Assembly (NCBI GenBank): GCA_002070375.1
Contig: MWDD01000020.1
Location: 1 to 43,789 of the forward strand
Origin: a bacterium ADurb.Bin157
GTDB taxonomy: Bacteria; Muiribacteriota; Ozemobacteria; Ozemobacterales; Ozemobacteraceae
Reading direction: 5' to 3'
DNA: 43,789 nt
Shown: piece after piece, positions 26,679 through 34,495 of the stretch
Position numbering within the stretch: the stretch's first letter is position 1
Layout: each line of letters begins with the position of its first letter
The notes under the pieces: generated by a model
The model's database searches: none
What the model saw: only the letters and a program-made list of their open reading frames with translations
What the model was told of the DNA's origin: nothing
Program-made: the position numbers and the translations under genes

Positions 26679-27329
26679 TTAGTTTATTGAATGTTCGTTT
26701 AATTCAGCTTGCTTTTGAGTCAGTTCCAGAATCCAGTGTTGTTCGCTGTCAAGGACGACCTCAGGCACATTGAAAAACCATTCTCGTGCAGATTTTTTGT
26801 CTTCGAGTCTTCTGTATAGTTCACCGATTAGGTAAGTAACGACCGGAACATTATCCGGATTTTTTAAAGTAGACTTATCTAAGGCAAGTTTAAAATGCCT
26901 TATAGCCAATTGCTGCAATTCTATCTCAGCTTTTCGCGCCTCTTCAATTCGGCAACACCAAGAACCCCTTAAGTAAAGATTTGCAATATGATACGGGTTT
27001 CTTTCGGTTTCTTCGTAAATTCTTGCGGAAAGAAAAAACCTCAATGCCTCTGCCGGCATTTTTTTTGCCAGGGGCAAGGCCATTATTCTCTTGATGAACC
27101 CGGTGGCAACTCGCCTTTCCTTCTTCTTTTCAGGGTCGTAATCTTCGGGGTAAGCTGCGTATGAACAAGACGGGCATTGAACTAAAAAGAAAGGAAGCGG
27201 ATTCTCTCCTACGTAGTGCGGAAAAAAATCTGAGTCTTGCCCTCGATGCGAAAGAGTTAAAACGGTTTGCGCCGAAAATACTTTTGAACATGCCGGGCAA
27301 GCATACTGGTCTGTTTTAAAAGTGGTCAA
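26679..27329 (-). CDS. DUF2225 zinc-binding protein
   Basis: 216 aa with a TTG start at 27329, chosen because AAAGGAG lies 7 nt upstream; a longer reading begins inside lepB. CPACSKVF (near residue 12) and CPSCSYAAYPEDYD (near 55-68) supply the four Cys of a zinc ribbon, as in DUF2225. The C-terminal half is helical, resembling TPR repeats (about 95-200). DUF2225 proteins of Firmicutes and spirochaetes have no settled function. It sits between lepB and gspF, so an envelope role is possible. Confidence 0.8.
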   Translation of the reverse strand: MTTFKTDQYACPACSKVFSAQTVLTLSHRGQDSDFFPHYVGENPLPFFLVQCPSCSYAAYPEDYDPEKKKERRVATGFIKRIMALPLAKKMPAEALRFFLSARIYEETERNPYHIANLYLRGSWCCRIEEARKAEIELQQLAIRHFKLALDKSTLKNPDNVPVVTYLIGELYRRLEDKKSAREWFFNVPEVVLDSEQHWILELTQKQAELNEHSIN

Positions 27330-27345
27330 AACTGACTCCTTTAGA

Positions 27346-27873
27346 TCACTTTGCCGATGCAGCAATTACACCAAAGCTGTCTATGGGCCAAAATTTTACT
27401 TCGGCTCTGCCTTTAATATGTTTTCTGTCGAGCAAACCCCACGCTCTGCTGTCATGCGAATTGTTTCTATTGTCTCCCATGACACAAAATTTGTCGCGAG
27501 GTATTTTATGTGGTCCGTAGTTACCGAACACATATTCCTTAACAAAAGGTTCTTCCATCATTTTACCGTTGCGGTAAAGGTAGCCTTCTCTTATTTCGAT
27601 CACATCGCCCGGAACTCCGACAACACGTTTAATGAAGTCTTTTCCCGGTTCGAGTGGGTAAGTGAATACTACTACTTCTCCAACTTCGGGTTCTTTAACA
27701 TGATAAACCATCTTGTTAACAATTATTTTTTCATGTGAATGCAGCTCAGGTTCCATACAGGCGCCTTCTATTACGAACCCCTGTACAATGTAAGTCTGCA
27801 AAAACAGAAAAAATACGAGTGCCTTTACAAAATCTTTAAACCAGTCCCTTATCCCGTGTATGAGTTTACTCAT
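27346..27873 (-). CDS. lepB: Signal peptidase I with Cys in place of the catalytic Ser
   Basis: 175 aa, the short Gram-positive-like form with one N-terminal membrane helix (about 16-33). The active-site box that normally reads G-x-S-M-x-P reads GACMEPEL: Cys39 (TGT, 27757-27759) stands where the nucleophilic Ser should be. The general base is present as Lys82 (DFIKRVVGVPGD), and the downstream GDNRNNSHDSRAWG box is intact, so the fold and the dyad are otherwise complete. It removes signal peptides from exported proteins at the outer face of the inner membrane. SD AGGTAGAG precedes ATG 27873. With Cys, it would be a thiol protease variant. Lead gene of the run to DUF2225 and gspF. Confidence 0.93.
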   Translation of the reverse strand: MSKLIHGIRDWFKDFVKALVFFLFLQTYIVQGFVIEGACMEPELHSHEKIIVNKMVYHVKEPEVGEVVVFTYPLEPGKDFIKRVVGVPGDVIEIREGYLYRNGKMMEEPFVKEYVFGNYGPHKIPRDKFCVMGDNRNNSHDSRAWGLLDRKHIKGRAEVKFWPIDSFGVIAASAK

Positions 27874-28010
27874 CCTAACTCTACCTCGGCCTTATTATTT
27901 ATTGTTAGCTGACTGATCGACAAAAGTCTAAAATTTCTTAACATTATTTTAAAAGTTCAAGCTAATAATAATTTTATTGATAAACAACTGCTAAAAATAC
28001 GTTTAACAAG

Positions 28011-28038
28011 TTGTTATTTGTTTCAAAATACTTATTAT
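28011..28038 (+). promoter_or_regulatory. Possible ogt promoter
   Basis: TTGTTA (28011-28016), 16 bp, TATTAT (28033-28038). The 198-bp gap between lepB and ogt is AT-rich and must hold divergent promoters; I see no clear one for lepB. Confidence 0.4.
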
Positions 28039-28071
28039 TATTCTTAGTTTTACTCAGAAAGAGAGCAAATC

Positions 28072-28533
28072 ATGACAAAGCACTGTCAATTTTATGAATT
28101 TAAAATAGGGCGCCTGGCAATATGTTCAGAAGATAACCGCATCACAGACATTTGTTTGGCAGACTCATTTAAAGCGACCGATTATGAGTTTTACGAATCA
28201 AGCACAATCAAAGAAGCCGCAAAAGAACTTCGCGCTTATTTCAACAAAGAATTAAAAACCTTTTCTGTTCCGATTAAACTTAATGGTACAGATTTTCAAA
28301 AAAAAGTATGGCAAGAGCTGAAAAACATTCCATACGGTCAAACTCGCAGTTACAAAGAGATAGCTATTGCGCTTAACAACGATTTCGCGTTCAGAGCGGT
28401 CGGCGGCGCCTGCAACAAAAACCCAATTTTGATAATGATACCCTGCCATCGAGTTATCGGTTCCGACAAAAAGCCTGTCGGTTTCGCCTGCGGAATAGAA
28501 ATGAAAGAACACCTGTTAAACTTAGAAAAATAA
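28072..28533 (+). CDS. ogt: Methylated-DNA--protein-cysteine methyltransferase
   Basis: 153 aa. The suicide active site PCHRVIG contains Cys125, which takes the methyl group from O6-methylguanine. The winged-helix segment FQKKVWQELKNIPYGQTRSY with KEIA and the recognition helix with RAVGGACNKNP (the Arg finger region) are intact. It repairs alkylated DNA in the cytoplasm. Monocistronic, SD AGAGAG upstream of ATG 28072. Confidence 0.96.
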   Translation: MTKHCQFYEFKIGRLAICSEDNRITDICLADSFKATDYEFYESSTIKEAAKELRAYFNKELKTFSVPIKLNGTDFQKKVWQELKNIPYGQTRSYKEIAIALNNDFAFRAVGGACNKNPILIMIPCHRVIGSDKKPVGFACGIEMKEHLLNLEK

Positions 28534-28534
28534 A

Positions 28535-28561
28535 AAGAGCTGCCAAAATATGGCAGCTCTT
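28535..28561 (-). terminator. Bidirectional terminator between ogt and ygeW
   Basis: AAGAGCTGCCA and TGGCAGCTCTT form an 11-bp stem with a 5-nt loop. On the minus strand it is followed by T5, so it fits the ygeYW transcript best; it may also stop ogt. Confidence 0.85.
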
Positions 28562-28581
28562 AAATTCAACGATAAAAATTA

Positions 28582-29775
28582 TCAGAATTTGATTCTTTTG
28601 CGGCTTTTTTCAATCTGAGCGGCAAGAATTTCGGGAACATTGGCAAATCTGCTCGTTAACATCATTGCAGCAATTACATAAGGTTTATAACCGGCTTCTT
28701 TATATGTTTCGATTCTGTATCTTTCGAATACACTCGCGGCAACTTCGCCGGCTTTGCAAGATACGTCGGTGATATCTGCAGGCAGACAATGCATATACAA
28801 AGCTTTTCCATTTTTTGTAAGCTTCATTTTTTCTTCGGTGCATTCCCAATCTTTATGTTTGGCATTATTTGCAAGGCATTCTTTTTCTAGGGCTTTGAGA
28901 CCGTCATGGTCGTTAGCTCTGAGCAATTCTGTTCTTTTGCCCATAACCGCATAGGGTGCCCAGCTCTTAGGATAAACAATATCTGCGCCCTTGAAAGCTT
29001 CGTCCATGCTGTTGGAAACACTGAATTTTCCGCCGCTGAGTTCTGCATTTTTGGCTGCAACGTCCATTACATCGGGGATAAGGTTGTATCCTTCGGGATG
29101 AGCCAAAGACACTTCCATGCCGAATCTGGTCATTAAGCCAATGATGCCCTGAGGAACAGAAAGAGGTTTGCCGTAGCTGGGTGAATAAGCCCAGGTCATA
29201 GCGATTTTTTTGCCTCTGAGGTTATCAAGACCGCCAAAATGTTCTTTTAACCAAGCCAAGTCGGCCATTGCCTGTGTCGGGTGGTCGATATCGCATTGAA
29301 GATTCACGATAGCCGGTCTCTGAGGAAGAACGCCCTGCTTATAACCGTCATCAAGAGCTTCGCCCACTTCGCGCATATAGGCATTACCGGCGCCAAGGTA
29401 CATGTCATCGCGAATTCCGATTACTTCAGAAAGGAAAGAAATCATGTTTGCTGTTTCGCGAACGGTTTCGCCATGAGCAATCTGCGATTTACCTTCGTCA
29501 AGATCTTGAACGGCAAGACCTAACATATTGCATGCGGAAGCATAAGAAAATCTGGTTCTTGTGGAGTTGTCGCGGAACAAAGATACTCCGAGGCCGCTGT
29601 CAAAAACTTTGGCAGAGATGTTGTCTCTTCTCATTTCTTTGAGAAGGTCGGCAATTGATAAAATGCTTTTGAGTTCGTCTATTGATTTTTCCCAGGTAAG
29701 GAGAAAATCATGGCGATAAAGGTCGGTGTTGTATGATTTGATTTCTTCGATAAGACGCTTGATTTTTTTGTTCAT
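28582..29775 (-). CDS. ygeW: YgeW, carbamoyltransferase-like protein
   Basis: 397 aa from ATG 29775 (AAAGGA upstream, MNKKIKRL), which matches the E. coli YgeW length of 396. The carbamoyl-phosphate loop FRDNSTRTRFSYA (STRTR) and the second-substrate region HCLPADI (H-C-L-P) are both present, as are GKSQIAHGETVRETANMI and NLQCDIDHPTQAMADL. YgeW belongs to the aspartate/ornithine transcarbamylase superfamily and clusters with ygeY, ssnA and xdh genes; its acceptor substrate is uncertain. It lies 69 bp after ygeY, with a hairpin between. Confidence 0.95.
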   Translation of the reverse strand: MNKKIKRLIEEIKSYNTDLYRHDFLLTWEKSIDELKSILSIADLLKEMRRDNISAKVFDSGLGVSLFRDNSTRTRFSYASACNMLGLAVQDLDEGKSQIAHGETVRETANMISFLSEVIGIRDDMYLGAGNAYMREVGEALDDGYKQGVLPQRPAIVNLQCDIDHPTQAMADLAWLKEHFGGLDNLRGKKIAMTWAYSPSYGKPLSVPQGIIGLMTRFGMEVSLAHPEGYNLIPDVMDVAAKNAELSGGKFSVSNSMDEAFKGADIVYPKSWAPYAVMGKRTELLRANDHDGLKALEKECLANNAKHKDWECTEEKMKLTKNGKALYMHCLPADITDVSCKAGEVAASVFERYRIETYKEAGYKPYVIAAMMLTSRFANVPEILAAQIEKSRKRIKF

Positions 29776-29804
29776 TCTTTTTTTCCTTTTTGTCTTCATG
29801 AAAA

Positions 29805-29830
29805 CAGAGACGCAGATTAGAGCGTCTCTG
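29805..29830 (-). promoter_or_regulatory. Stem-loop between ygeY and ygeW
   Basis: CAGAGACGC and GCGTCTCTG form a perfect 9-bp stem with an 8-nt loop, followed on the mRNA by only T4. It could partly terminate, or protect the ygeY transcript 3' end, giving unequal levels. Confidence 0.6.
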
Positions 29831-29844
29831 TCTCTTACGATAAG

Positions 29845-31053
29845 TTAGATATTATAGGCGTATTGAGCATAAAAAGCTGATGCTTTTACGAGATCGTCAA
29901 CAGGAATTTTTTCGTTCGGAGCGTGGGCGTATACTTCGTTACCTGGGCCAAAACCGATCATGGGGATTTTGTAGTATCCATTAATGGTTACGCCGTTAGT
30001 TGAGAATGTCCATTTATCAACCTTGGGATCTTTATCAAAGAGTTCTTTGAAAGATTTAACGCCGGCTTGAACAACGTGTTCGGTTTCGGGGATTTTCCAG
30101 GTTGGGAAATATTTTTCCATCCCGTATTTGAGGCCTGTATAGGCAACTTCTTCATAATGTAGAACAGTAACTTTTGCATCTTCACCGACTTTGAGCCCGG
30201 CAAGTTTAATGCATTCTTCAACTTCTTTAACGGCAGATTCTTTTGTTTCGCCCCAAGTCAGGCGGCGGTCTAAGTGAATATGAACGAAGTCAGCTACAGC
30301 ACAAAGAGAGGGGCTGCCTGATTTGAATTCAGAAATTGTAACAGTGCCTTTGCCCAAGAAGTTATCTGAATCAGGTTGTAATCTTTCGTTCAGTTTTTCT
30401 ATTTCGAGTGCAAATCTTGAAGCCATATAAGCGGCGTTTTTGCCGCGTTCGGGGGCTGAGCCGTGGCAAGAGAGACCTCTGAAGTCAACTCCGATTTCCA
30501 TTCTGCCGCGATGCCCGCGATATATATTCAAGTTGGTGGGTTCGGTTGAGATTACGAAATCAGGTTTGAGTTTTTCTTCTTCTACCAAATATTTCCAGCA
30601 GAGTCCGTCGCAATCTTCTTCCATGACTGAGCTTACAACGTAAAAAGTAAGATCTTTATCGAATCCCAATTCTTTTAAAATACGCCCGGCCGTGATTGAA
30701 GCAGCGATACCGCCTTCTTGGTCGATTGTTCCGCGACCCCAAACATAACCATCTTTAACTTCACCGAGGAAGGGATCAAAATCCCAGTTAACGCGGTTTC
30801 CAACACCTACAGTATCAACGTGTCCGTCAATAGCAAGAACGGTTTTACCGTTTCCGATTCTACCTATAACATTGCCGAGACCGTCTACTCTGACTTCATC
30901 GAATCCGGCTTCTTTCATCTGACGCACCACTTCAGCTTGCACATCTTTTTCTTGCATGCTTTCAGAGGGGATTTTTACCATTTTAGCCAGATTGTTGGCA
31001 GTATAATCACGGTATTTTTCAGCCAATTCCATAATTTTTTTAGCGTTGCTCAT
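29845..31053 (-). CDS. ygeY: YgeY, M20-family metallopeptidase
   Basis: 402 aa. Metal and catalytic motifs of M20/ArgE-DapE enzymes: IDGHVDTVG (first metal His, Asp), GRGTIDQEGG (bridging Asp), SSVMEEDCDG (catalytic Glu) and STEPTNL. The dimerisation domain sits at about 185-290. Sequence closely follows E. coli YgeY, named a selenium-metabolism hydrolase because of gene neighbourhood and more recently tied to anaerobic purine/urate degradation. GGAGATTGG is the SD. Lead gene of a two-gene operon with ygeW. Confidence 0.95.
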   Translation of the reverse strand: MSNAKKIMELAEKYRDYTANNLAKMVKIPSESMQEKDVQAEVVRQMKEAGFDEVRVDGLGNVIGRIGNGKTVLAIDGHVDTVGVGNRVNWDFDPFLGEVKDGYVWGRGTIDQEGGIAASITAGRILKELGFDKDLTFYVVSSVMEEDCDGLCWKYLVEEEKLKPDFVISTEPTNLNIYRGHRGRMEIGVDFRGLSCHGSAPERGKNAAYMASRFALEIEKLNERLQPDSDNFLGKGTVTISEFKSGSPSLCAVADFVHIHLDRRLTWGETKESAVKEVEECIKLAGLKVGEDAKVTVLHYEEVAYTGLKYGMEKYFPTWKIPETEHVVQAGVKSFKELFDKDPKVDKWTFSTNGVTINGYYKIPMIGFGPGNEVYAHAPNEKIPVDDLVKASAFYAQYAYNI

Positions 31054-31117
31054 TCCAATCTCCAGTGTGAAGTATTATTAGTGCATTTCAGAATCTAATC
31101 TTTTTAGCACTGCGATG

Positions 31118-31146
31118 ATTATACCTAAGGTTAATTTTTTTCTCAA
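31118..31146 (-). promoter_or_regulatory. Strong promoter of ygeYW
   Basis: On the minus strand TTGAGA (31146-31141), 17 bp, TATAAT (31123-31118), with a 64-nt leader to the ATG at 31053. AGTGC/GCACT can form a weak stem in the leader. Confidence 0.78.
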
Positions 31147-31208
31147 GTAATTAATTTGTTTAGTAAAGCAATATGGATTTTTAGAGAGGTATGGGTTAGT
31201 ATGTGTGC

Positions 31209-33053
31209 ATGAAAAAAATAATTTTATCTGCTCTTAACACGCGGCACACTCACAGTGCGCTTGCTCTCGGTTACTTAAAAGCTTATTACGAACAGTTTAA
31301 TGATTCGACGGCAGTAAAAATTGTCGAATACGACCTGAATCAAACTAACGAAACCATAATATCATCTCTTATAAGCGAAAAGCCTGAGATACTGGCTTTT
31401 TCTGTTTATATATGGTCTGTCGAGCGTATTTTAACTATCGCCGACGCTATCAAAACAGCTTTTCCCAAAACCCTCATAATATTGGGCGGCCCCGAGGTTT
31501 CTTATAACTCAGAAGAACTGATGATACTTAACCCCTCAATAGATTATATAATAAGGGGCGAAGGCGAAGTTACGTTCAACGAACTTGTCGGACAAATCGT
31601 TGCAGGCAACTTACATGCCAAAGTCAGAGGTGTCACAGCGCGCACAGTCTCAGGCGTAACCGCTTACGAAGACCGCCCCCTCATCGAAAACCTCGACGAG
31701 ATCCCCTGCCCCATCAGAAGCGGTGCCTATGTTCCGAAACACAGCTTCATATTTTATGAAGCCTCTCGCGGGTGCCCCTCTAAGTGCGCCTATTGCTTAA
31801 GCAGCGTTCAGGGCCCTGTGCGAAATCACTCGATGGCCCGCGTCAAAGCCGACCTAGACATGTTCTTCGAGTCGAGCCTGTCTCAGATCAGATTCGCCGA
31901 TCGCACTTTTAATTGTGACCCTGAGCGCGCCGTTGAAATCATAGAATACATCTTAAAACACAACCGCAAAAACATAAATTTTCATTTTGAGATTCAGGCA
32001 GATTTTTTATCTGACGAGATTATAAATCTACTTTCTAAAGGCCCCGACGGCATGTTTCATTTAGAAATAGGCGTTCAATCGACGAATCCGCGTGCTCTCG
32101 ACGCTGTTAATCGCTCATACGATCTTGATGTTTTAAGGGAAAAAGTATCGCTTCTTCGCAGTAAAACCGCGTGTCATCTGCACCTCGATGTCTTGGGCGG
32201 TTTGGAGCACGACTCTTTCAAAGATTTTTGCAAAAGTTATGACGATGTTTACAATTTAAAACCTCATGATATACAGGTTAGCCTGGTTAAAGTCTTGCGT
32301 GGCACTCCATTAGAAAAAAAACAGGCAAACAAAACTTTTTTTGCCATGAATCGCCCGCCATACACAATACTGCGCACCGATTGGCTATTGCCAAATGAAG
32401 CTATGCTGATTCAGGACATCGGCAAGTTAACCGAAGGGATCGTTAACAGCATGCGCTACAATCAGGCCTTAGAATCCCTTACGAAATTGGTTTTCAACGG
32501 TTCGGCGTCATCTTTACTCATTGAAATGGTAAAATTTTGGCGAAAAGAAAAAATACAGTTTTTCAATTTCACACCCGAAAATACAGCGAAAAACTTAACA
32601 AACTTTGTGCACACGCTAGCTTTGCCTGAAAATTCGCAAAAAAGAATAACCTCTCTGATAACCCATGAATTGCGAATGTGCCAAAAAATTCAGGGCCCCG
32701 ATTTGTTCATTGGCATTGACTTTGGCGAAAAACAAAAAAAATACGAATACAGGGTCAGCGCCGGCATACGCGGGTATTGGTATGAACGGCACCCGACAAA
32801 CGCTCAAAACGAGTGGCCGGCTATAGTTGCCTACAAATTCGAGCGCGACCTTTCGGCTGTTCCGTCGATAGAGATATTAAATTTAAGCGACGAAGAATTA
32901 TTTGTTCTCATGCTTGTTCAAAATCGAACGAGCATCGACAGAGGCGCCGAGGTCTGGCACAAATACCGACCCGAATGGCCCCTTCCCCAAATAGAAAAGG
33001 TCATTGAAAAAATGATCGAAAATGAGTTAATATATTCGTCGGGAAATCATTGA
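31209..33053 (+). CDS. B12-binding-domain radical SAM protein (DUF4080)
   Basis: 614 aa from ATG 31209; GTG 31203 is an alternative. Residues about 1-140 form a Rossmann B12-binding-type domain (ILALGY..., ILGGPEVSYNSEEL). The radical SAM cluster motif is CPSKCAYCLSS (C-x3-C-x2-C, about 190-197), then FADRTFNCD and FHLEIGVQSTNP of the TIM barrel. The C-terminal part (from about 400) matches DUF4080. These enzymes often methylate or rearrange unreactive carbons; the substrate is unknown. First gene of a tight five-gene run. Confidence 0.9.
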   Translation: MKKIILSALNTRHTHSALALGYLKAYYEQFNDSTAVKIVEYDLNQTNETIISSLISEKPEILAFSVYIWSVERILTIADAIKTAFPKTLIILGGPEVSYNSEELMILNPSIDYIIRGEGEVTFNELVGQIVAGNLHAKVRGVTARTVSGVTAYEDRPLIENLDEIPCPIRSGAYVPKHSFIFYEASRGCPSKCAYCLSSVQGPVRNHSMARVKADLDMFFESSLSQIRFADRTFNCDPERAVEIIEYILKHNRKNINFHFEIQADFLSDEIINLLSKGPDGMFHLEIGVQSTNPRALDAVNRSYDLDVLREKVSLLRSKTACHLHLDVLGGLEHDSFKDFCKSYDDVYNLKPHDIQVSLVKVLRGTPLEKKQANKTFFAMNRPPYTILRTDWLLPNEAMLIQDIGKLTEGIVNSMRYNQALESLTKLVFNGSASSLLIEMVKFWRKEKIQFFNFTPENTAKNLTNFVHTLALPENSQKRITSLITHELRMCQKIQGPDLFIGIDFGEKQKKYEYRVSAGIRGYWYERHPTNAQNEWPAIVAYKFERDLSAVPSIEILNLSDEELFVLMLVQNRTSIDRGAEVWHKYRPEWPLPQIEKVIEKMIENELIYSSGNH

Positions 33054-33075
33054 AAATTGAAAGCGAGATCAACAA

Positions 33076-33339
33076 ATGCCATTTTACACATATAAGCCTA
33101 AGGCAGGCGAAGACGGCTGCGACTACTGTCGCGACACTTTTGAGACGGTGCAGCGAATTACCGAGGACGCTTTGGAAGAGTGCCCCGAGTGCGGTTGCGC
33201 GATTGTTCGGATTATGCACGCGGCGGTTCAGAAGCGCGACGACTCGAACAAGACAATTTTGTCTGACGAAAACTTAAAGAAGCACGGTTTCAAGAAGCTT
33301 GTCAACGCCGGCGGCGGGAAATTCGACGAAGTTGTGTAA
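33076..33339 (+). CDS. FmdB-family zinc ribbon protein
   Basis: 87 aa. Cys15/Cys18 and Cys36/Cys39 (CDYC and CPECG) form the zinc ribbon typical of FmdB-like proteins, which begin MP-x-Y-x-Y as here. The C-terminal tail is charged and probably disordered. Function is not established; FmdB was named for formamidase regulation. Its stop TAA overlaps the next ATG by one base. Confidence 0.85.
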   Translation: MPFYTYKPKAGEDGCDYCRDTFETVQRITEDALEECPECGCAIVRIMHAAVQKRDDSNKTILSDENLKKHGFKKLVNAGGGKFDEVV

Positions 33340-33881
33340 TGCAAATACCTTTTAAAGGCAATCAACTGCGCTTAGCCTTTGAGCGCAGCCCCTTCAAAGA
33401 AAGCAAATTGCGTTTACACGATGACAGGCTTGAGATATGCGTTTCGTCGTTATACCGTGATCCCGGCGAAATTTGCGTGCATTTGTCGGAAAAAATTAAA
33501 GAATGGCTTAAATCGCAGGCGCGGCTGGCGTTTTGCCAAGAAGTTGAGCGGCAGCGGCAATTATTCGGTTTCAAATACGAGAACATTTCGATAAAAGATA
33601 CAAAAACCAGGTGGGGAAGCTGTTCGGCGAAGGGCAACCTCAATTTTAACTGGCGTTTGATTTTGGTTAAACCCGAAGCATTGTCTTATTTGGTCACACA
33701 CGAGACGGCGCATTTATCGGAAATGAATCATTCGCACAAATTTTGGAGGTTGGTGGAGCAGCGCAGCCCCGCTTACAAAGCCATAAAAGAGTATTTGCGC
33801 AAAGAGGCCGAGCCTGTATTAAAATGGGAACTGTTGCCGCAGTCTTTAATGCATGATATTAATAACACTATATGCAAATGA
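33339..33881 (+). CDS. YgjP-like metallopeptidase domain protein
   Basis: 180 aa. HETAH (121-125) with the third ligand in NHSHKFW (His131) gives a zinc site, preceded by TRWGSCSAKGNLNFNWRLI, the signature of the YgjP/DUF45 family (SprT/wss-like). E. coli YgjP is associated with nucleotide metabolism by genetic links, but the substrate is unknown. Overlap with both neighbours implies translational coupling. Confidence 0.88.
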   Translation: MQIPFKGNQLRLAFERSPFKESKLRLHDDRLEICVSSLYRDPGEICVHLSEKIKEWLKSQARLAFCQEVERQRQLFGFKYENISIKDTKTRWGSCSAKGNLNFNWRLILVKPEALSYLVTHETAHLSEMNHSHKFWRLVEQRSPAYKAIKEYLRKEAEPVLKWELLPQSLMHDINNTICK

Positions 33882-34495
33882 CCAATACCGAAAAAGCCGT
33901 TATATCGGCGTTAGTTATTTCAACCACGATCGGCTTCTTTTTTTTGGCCGGGCGGGTTGTTTTGGCGCGCAAGGACGCGATCGGCATAATCACCGGCATT
34001 GATGCTTCAGCGAAACTCACAGATAAAACGCCGCTCGAAAAAGGCATATACTTCAATCATTCCGAGAACGCCGACAAGCTGAATTTAAACAGAACAGACC
34101 TTAAAAGCATAAGAGCGGTGCCGGGCATGACCGCAGCGACGGCGCGGGCAATATACAATTTTGTACACGTGAAGTCGGGCGGCAATGTTACAGATTTAAA
34201 CGATTTGTTAAAAATTAAAGGTATGAGCAAAAAGAAGCTCAAAGCCATTGAACCTTATGTCACAGTCATGGGCGGTCACGCGGGTTTGGCCGCCTGGGGC
34301 GAGAAACTGAATTTGAATTTTGCCCGCGAAGAAGACTTAAGCGCACTTCCGAGTGTGTCTAAGAAACTGGCGGCCAATATTATAAAATTTCGCAACTCTA
34401 ACGGCAATTTTACTTTTATAGAAGAGTTGCTTGACGTTGAAGGAATGACTTCTGCCACTTTCAAAAAAATCAGCAAATTGGTGACAACTCAATAA
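33878..34495 (+). CDS. ComEA-like membrane protein with tandem HhH motifs
   Basis: 205 aa (ATG 33878 overlaps the previous stop as ATGA; ATG 33872 is possible). One N-terminal membrane helix (about 10-28), then two ComEA-type helix-hairpin-helix pairs: NLNRTDLKSIRAVPGMTAATARAI with LLKIKGMSKKKLKAI, and NLNFAREEDLSALPSVSKKLAANI with LLDVEGMTSATFKKI. HhH modules bind double-stranded DNA; ComEA receives DNA at the membrane in natural transformation. The doubled HhH is unusual. The next gene is a ComEC-like beta-lactamase fold protein. Confidence 0.85.
   Translation: MTNTEKAVISALVISTTIGFFFLAGRVVLARKDAIGIITGIDASAKLTDKTPLEKGIYFNHSENADKLNLNRTDLKSIRAVPGMTAATARAIYNFVHVKSGGNVTDLNDLLKIKGMSKKKLKAIEPYVTVMGGHAGLAAWGEKLNLNFAREEDLSALPSVSKKLAANIIKFRNSNGNFTFIEELLDVEGMTSATFKKISKLVTTQ

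Noticed and set aside
26679..26704. DUF2225 stop to gspF gap as a terminator
   Set aside because: The only structure is the SD-hiding hairpin at 26616-26655, and no T-run follows it.
27322..27738. 138-codon frame on + opposite lepB
   Set aside because: It overlaps lepB and has no recognisable features; lepB motifs prove the other strand.
27891..28000. lepB promoter
   Set aside because: Candidates such as TTGTCG-16-TAAATA are too weak to list as a feature.
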